In this document: positions 31,148-34,198 of the stretch, piece by piece
How positions within the stretch are numbered: position 1 is the first letter of the stretch
How the letters are laid out: the number at the start of each line of letters is the position of its first letter
DNA from: Spirochaetota bacterium
Lineage (GTDB): Bacteria; Spirochaetota; Spirochaetia; Treponematales; Treponemataceae
Reading direction: 5' to 3'
Assembly: GCA_023398165.1 (NCBI GenBank)
Contig: JAEWSQ010000020.1
Span: forward strand, 1-34,198
Length of the DNA stretch: 34,198 nucleotides
Made by a program: the position numbers and the translations under genes
Notes under the pieces: model-generated
The model's input: the letters and a program-made list of their open reading frames with translations, nothing else
The model's database searches: none
Told to the model about the DNA's origin: nothing

Positions 31148-31953
31148 TACTTCCAGAAAAAGCAGTATATAAAAAAACAATAAAAAAACTATTCCCACAG
31201 GGAGCATACTGGGAGAATGTTTTTTCTAATGAAGATAGCGATCTGAATAAAATATGCGACGTAAAAGCTGATAACTTGCTTATTTTTAGAGAACGTCTTT
31301 TACAATTGGTAAAAGAATCATATCCCACTACTTGCGAGGAAACTATTGAAGATTGGGAACGTGTCTTACTTAACGACTCAAATAAAACACTACCACTTTC
31401 AGAAAGAAAGGAATTACTTTTTAATCAGCAGAATTATATCTTAATTTGTGAGACCCTTTATAATGTATCAATTCAAGAAAAATCCCCTTTTTCAATTTCT
31501 CTTCTTGGAAAGGCAAAATTTGGGCAGACGAGATGCGTGTCTCAAGCCGCTTTCTCTGTTAAATTCGTTAATATAGTATCTTCATCGGGTAATTTTGATA
31601 AAACGAAACTTGAAGAGTTTTATACAAAAAAATCCCTAGCGAATAGTATTTTATACTTCCTTTATCGTGTCGAAGACAAAACCCACGAAAATCTAGAAGA
31701 AATTGCATCTATTTCAAAACTTGCTATAACATCTGAAAATCCTTATTCACGAGGCAAATTTGTATCCGCAAGATTTGGTCAATCGCGTCTTGGTTCTGCG
31801 GAGAGCTCTTATGTATTTTTCGTTTCAATCCCAGAATATACACCACTCTGGAGAAGATTTGATATTGAATCAGCGGTAAAGAAAACAATATCTGCTGCAA
31901 TAATATATTTTATTTATAATAAGGAGGCTATATATGGCGGGATTGTATCCTAA
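31138..31953 (+). CDS. gp48: Mu gp48-like baseplate/tail protein with internal repeat
   Basis: The N-terminal part resembles the DUF2313/Mu gp48 family (LFPQGAYWEN near residues 19-28, then the ESYPTTCEETIEDWERVL segment). At 271 residues it is longer than Mu gp48, which is roughly 190. The added part contains two similar blocks, AKFGQTRCVSQAAFSVKF and ARFGQSRLGSAESSYVFF, each followed by a long helix, so the C-terminal half seems to be an internal duplication. It would link baseplate wedges to the tail fibres. Its end overlaps the fibre gene by 20 bases. Confidence 0.78.
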   Translation: MDLILPEKAVYKKTIKKLFPQGAYWENVFSNEDSDLNKICDVKADNLLIFRERLLQLVKESYPTTCEETIEDWERVLLNDSNKTLPLSERKELLFNQQNYILICETLYNVSIQEKSPFSISLLGKAKFGQTRCVSQAAFSVKFVNIVSSSGNFDKTKLEEFYTKKSLANSILYFLYRVEDKTHENLEEIASISKLAITSENPYSRGKFVSARFGQSRLGSAESSYVFFVSIPEYTPLWRRFDIESAVKKTISAAIIYFIYNKEAIYGGIVS

Positions 31954-32662
31954 TAATCAAGAATTGGAAATATTTGGTGAACCAGTTGTTTGGCCGGGTG
32001 TGAATGCAGAGGGGAAATTTACCAATGGAGATTTTTCAAATCCGCTTGTTCCACCCTCTTACATACCAGCAGAGACGATAAACTTGATACTAGACAATCT
32101 GAACAGCCTTATTATAGGTGCTGGACTTACCCCAAATAATACGGATCAAAATCAACTCTTGCTGGGTATAAATGCTTTCTTCAATAAATTTGTGCCAATA
32201 GGAAATGTAATAATCTGGCCGTGTTCTGTTGCACTGGATGGCTGGATGTTTTGCGATGCCTCTGCTATATCAAGATCTGACTATTCGATTTTATACTCTA
32301 GAATAGGTACCACTTGGGGTGCTGGGAATGGATCTACTACGTTCAATATTCCAGATTTTCGAGAGGCAAGCCCTTACGGTGCTGGTTCCCGATCAAGCGG
32401 TGTAACAACTCACGATGTAAAAAACGTTGGAATATTTGCTGATGATAGAATTGAAAATCACTCTCATCCAATGCCTCGGAATACAGGTTCTAACAATGAG
32501 CAGGAGGCATGGAACATAAGTAGACTCGCAGGGGGATTCGCTTTTGGTTTAGATAATTTTTATAGCAATCCTTATGGATACGAATATACAAACGGTGCAA
32601 GGTTTGGGGAAACAACAAGAGGAAAAATTGTTGGAACAAATTTTATTATACGAGTAATATAG
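31934..32662 (+). CDS. Tail fibre / collar-domain receptor-binding protein
   Basis: Residues 94 to about 150 are a phage tail collar domain (IGNVIIWPCSVALDGWMFCDASAISRSDYSILYSRIGTTWGAGNGSTTFNIPDFR), with DFREASPYGAG and ENHSHPMP that follow in such proteins. The 242-residue product is short for a fibre, so it may be a fibre tip or a short fibre anchored through its N terminus (NNQELEIFGEPVVWPG). It would bind a host surface structure. AAGGAGG precedes the ATG. No sign of a diversity-generating cassette nearby. Confidence 0.82.
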   Translation: MAGLYPNNQELEIFGEPVVWPGVNAEGKFTNGDFSNPLVPPSYIPAETINLILDNLNSLIIGAGLTPNNTDQNQLLLGINAFFNKFVPIGNVIIWPCSVALDGWMFCDASAISRSDYSILYSRIGTTWGAGNGSTTFNIPDFREASPYGAGSRSSGVTTHDVKNVGIFADDRIENHSHPMPRNTGSNNEQEAWNISRLAGGFAFGLDNFYSNPYGYEYTNGARFGETTRGKIVGTNFIIRVI

Positions 32663-32671
32663 AGGTTATTT

Positions 32672-33151
32672 ATGGAAATTTATTTATTTGATGATTCTGG
32701 ACGATTTATAGGAACACAAAATGCTCAGAAAGATCCTATTAAAAGGGAATATGTTTTTCCTCCGAATTCTACCACTCAGAAACCACCAAAAGATAAAGAA
32801 GGTTTTTCTGTTATATTTTTAAATGATAAATGGGAATTTCAAAAAAATATGTCAGAAAGCGAGAAAATACTAAACGGAATTATACCAATTCCAATAGGCA
32901 AAAAAATTTTGAATGAACAAATAATTGATTTGAGTGATGAGGAATTATTGGAATTAAAACTTATCACAAAAACAGACTATCAAACCAGGAGAAAGATAAA
33001 ATTACAGACTGAAATTGATATTATAGAAAGACAGGCAATACGGCCGATCATGTCTATTCTTGCAGGATCATCTACTTCTGATGATATTAATAAAATAAAA
33101 GAGTTAGAAGATAAAAAAAGAATTTTAAGAGATCAGTTAATTGAGTCGTAA
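32672..33151 (+). CDS. Tail fibre assembly-like protein
   Basis: The 159-residue protein opens with a small beta domain (MEIYLFDDSGRFIGTQNAQ; EYVFPPNSTTQKPPKDKEGFSV; LNDKWEF), a pattern common to tail fibre assembly proteins encoded directly after fibre genes, then a long charged helical part (about 85-159). Such proteins help fibre folding or attach to its tip. Base composition here and upstream is more AT-rich than in the head genes, as often seen in exchangeable fibre modules. Assignment is by pattern and position. Confidence 0.65.
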   Translation: MEIYLFDDSGRFIGTQNAQKDPIKREYVFPPNSTTQKPPKDKEGFSVIFLNDKWEFQKNMSESEKILNGIIPIPIGKKILNEQIIDLSDEELLELKLITKTDYQTRRKIKLQTEIDIIERQAIRPIMSILAGSSTSDDINKIKELEDKKRILRDQLIES

Positions 33152-33155
33152 ATAA

Positions 33156-33300
33156 AGGCAGAAACCCGTGGGCTGCTACCCACGGACAAGTGTCTTCAGC
33201 ACTTACAGTATTCCTGCTTCTACCTGACTCGTGCACGAGCTACTAGATAATCGGTATATTATGTCTCTAGGTTAAGCCTAAATAAAAAATATTTAGGAGA
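33156..33300 (+). promoter_or_regulatory. Structured leader with possible switch hairpins before the methyltransferase
   Basis: Several stems can form. GCAG (33158-33161) with CTGC (33214-33217) closes a junction holding CCGTGGG/CCCACGG (33166-33172 with 33179-33185) and AAGTG/CACTT (33188-33192 with 33200-33204). A hairpin CTCGTGCACGAG (33228-33239) follows. Near the gene, CCTAAATA (33277-33284) pairs with TATTTAGG (33290-33297), which covers part of the AGGAG ribosome site. TAGG (33268-33271) could instead pair with the same CCTA. This looks like a riboswitch or attenuator, but no known class was recognised. Confidence 0.45.
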
Positions 33301-33304
33301 ATCT

Positions 33305-34099
33305 ATGAAAACCCCAATTACTTACTACGGTGGCAAGCAACAACTTGCCAGTAAAATCATTAATCTCATACCAGAACATGAGATATATTGTGAACCATTT
33401 GTTGGTGGAGGAGCGGTCTTTTTTCAAAAAGAACCATCAAAGTCAGAAATAATCAATGATACAAATGGCGAGTTGATAAATTTCTATGAAGTACTACAAA
33501 ATGATTTTTCATTACTTGCACAACAAGTCTCAATTTCCTTGCACAGTAGACAACTACATAAACATGCTAGTGTAGTGAATCAAAACCCTGATATGTTTGA
33601 TCGAATAAAGCGGGCTTGGGCAGTATGGATTATTTCAAATGTTTCATTCGGAGCAAAATGGGGTGCTGGATGGGGTTACGATGCTCAAGGTCAGACTACA
33701 AAGAAAGTAGCTTCAAAAAGAGAATCCTTCACAGAGGCAATTTCAATTAGATTGCAGAATGTGCAAATCGAATGTTATGATGCTTTAAAAATAATTAAGA
33801 GTCGGGATTCAAAGAACACTTTTTTTTATTGTGATCCGCCATATCCTGACACTGATCAGGGGCATTACGATGGATATTCAGCAGAAGACTTTAGACGTTT
33901 ACTTGAAGTTCTTGAGAAGATAGAGGGTAGTTTCCTTTTAAGCTCTTTCAGGCATCCAGTATTATCAGAATTCGCAGAAAAGCATGAATGGCCGCAAATT
34001 GAGCTACAAATGGCTAAACCAATGTCCGCACAGACCAAAAGAACAGTTCAAAAAATTGAAGTTTTGACGGCTAACTATCCAATAAAACTTGACAGGTAG
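33305..34099 (+). CDS. DNA adenine N6-methyltransferase, Dam / D12 class
   Basis: The 264-residue enzyme should transfer a methyl group from S-adenosylmethionine to adenine in DNA. It shows YYGGKQ (7-12), motif I CEPFVGGGAVFF (29-40), NDTN (51-54), and the catalytic DPPY (177-180), in the order of the D12 (Dam-like) class, and length is normal. There is no restriction endonuclease gene near it, so it is an orphan enzyme, probably protecting phage DNA or altering host gene expression, in the same genomic place as the Mu mom modification gene. AGGAG lies 5 nt before the ATG, partly inside the leader hairpin. Its recognition site is unknown. Confidence 0.92.
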   Translation: MKTPITYYGGKQQLASKIINLIPEHEIYCEPFVGGGAVFFQKEPSKSEIINDTNGELINFYEVLQNDFSLLAQQVSISLHSRQLHKHASVVNQNPDMFDRIKRAWAVWIISNVSFGAKWGAGWGYDAQGQTTKKVASKRESFTEAISIRLQNVQIECYDALKIIKSRDSKNTFFYCDPPYPDTDQGHYDGYSAEDFRRLLEVLEKIEGSFLLSSFRHPVLSEFAEKHEWPQIELQMAKPMSAQTKRTVQKIEVLTANYPIKLDR

Positions 34100-34110
34100 C
34101 TAAAAAGAAA

Positions 34111-34141
34111 GCAGTATGTGCAATTGCATTACACATACTGC
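34111..34141 (-). terminator. Hairpin near the right end, terminator on the minus strand
   Basis: GCAGTATGTG (34111-34120) and CACATACTGC (34132-34141) form a perfect 10-bp stem with an 11-nt loop. On the minus strand it is followed by TTTCTTTTT, so it should stop host transcription entering from the right. On the plus strand it lacks a T tract but may still end the methyltransferase mRNA. Confidence 0.65.
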
Positions 34142-34158
34142 AATAAATCAGAGGTTTG

Positions 34159-34198
34159 TTTTCTCTGTTTTTTTTGCGTTTTTTCTCCGGCTGTTTCA
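34159..34198 (-). repeat. Right end (attR side) with two transposase-site-like repeats
   Basis: Read inward on the minus strand the end begins TGAAACAGCCGGAGAAAA, matching the left end at 15 of 18 positions. GAGAAAA boxes lie at 34181-34187 and 34159-34165, 12 and 34 bases from the terminus, exactly the same distances as at the left end. No third box is seen at the place of the third left site, so the ends are asymmetric, as in Mu. Confidence 0.85.

Larger units (their letters stand above)
2..34198. mobile_element. Complete Mu-like transposable prophage
   Basis: The window is a full-length Mu-like phage genome of about 34.2 kb. The ends are imperfect inverted repeats with TG...CA termini, matching at 15 of 18 positions, and carry repeated transposase-site-like boxes. 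Between them lie a DDE transposase of the MuA/Tn552 type, a MuB-like ATPase, a C-like repressor, GemA, Mor, and nearly every Mu head and contractile-tail gene. No interruption, stop or frameshift breaks a core gene, so the prophage looks intact. Base 1 is probably host DNA. The 5-bp target duplication that Mu-type insertion makes would lie outside the window and cannot be checked here. The gene order differs from Mu because the early region sits in the middle. Confidence 0.93.

Noticed and set aside
33156..33240. Self-cleaving ribozyme (hammerhead type) in the methyltransferase leader
   Set aside because: A CTGA next to a hairpin was noticed, but the remaining conserved core bases are missing.
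31934..33304. Diversity-generating retroelement near the tail fibre (known in Treponema and in some Mu-like phages)
   Set aside because: No reverse transcriptase gene, no template repeat and no C-type lectin variable domain were found in the window.
1..34198. CRISPR arrays, tRNA genes or rRNA genes
   Set aside because: No regularly spaced direct repeats, tRNA-like cloverleaf or rRNA sequence was seen.

Overview
The window is, almost exactly, one complete Mu-like transposable prophage. Base 2 begins TGATAAAGCCAGAGAAAA. The reverse complement of the last bases, ending at 34198, begins TGAAACAGCCGGAGAAAA. These match at 15 of 18 positions and give the TG...CA termini expected of a Mu-type element. 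GAGAAAA-type repeats recur at matching distances from both ends, which is how transposase-binding end sites look. The DNA is AT-rich, uses ATG, TTG and GTG starts with clear Shine-Dalgarno sequences, and carries a lysis cassette with spanin-like genes. This points to a low-GC, two-membrane host. A spirochaete such as Treponema is my impression from the protein style, not something the sequence proves.

Layout. (1) 1-224: left end, an inward-facing terminator and a candidate late promoter. (2) 225-1547: lysis cassette with an M15 peptidase endolysin, a holin-like protein and two overlapping spanin-like genes, closed by a terminator. (3) 1623-7465: packaging and portal operon matching Mu gp25 to gp30. 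The MuF protein (gp30) carries a C-terminal HExxH metallopeptidase domain and is followed by a 59-codon gene that may encode its immunity protein. Two hairpins follow. (4) 7699-8803: four small accessory genes. (5) 8811-11784, minus strand: the lysogeny operon, with a C-like repressor followed by three unrecognised genes, two of them membrane proteins. (6) 11954-18414: early region with a Ner-like regulator, DUF3164, winged-helix and DUF3102-like proteins, transposase A, ATPase B, an RHH-like protein, GemA, small Cys-rich proteins and a Mor-family activator. (7) 18468-33151: protease/scaffold, capsid, connector, contractile tail, baseplate and tail fibre genes in near-Mu order, with gpG displaced to after gp36. 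(8) 33305-34099: a Dam-type adenine methyltransferase behind a structured leader, then a hairpin and the right end.

How it works together. The repressor (11137-11784) and Ner-like protein face each other across a divergent promoter region that decides between lysogeny and replication. A and B carry out replicative transposition using the terminal sites. The Mor-family protein, the last early gene, would switch on the late operons. Those operons lie on both sides of the early region, whereas in phage Mu the early region is at the left end. A terminator hairpin at the Mor/I boundary overlaps the I start codon, while the internal scaffold (Z) start has a strong ribosome binding site.

The most interesting points are the end-site architecture, the MuF metallopeptidase with its possible small immunity gene, the lysogenically expressed minus-strand cargo operon, the terminator-buried I start, the Ig-like domain on the major capsid protein, the out-of-frame spanin-like gene pair, and the riboswitch-like leader before the methyltransferase. 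No stretch longer than 300 bases lacks a gene.
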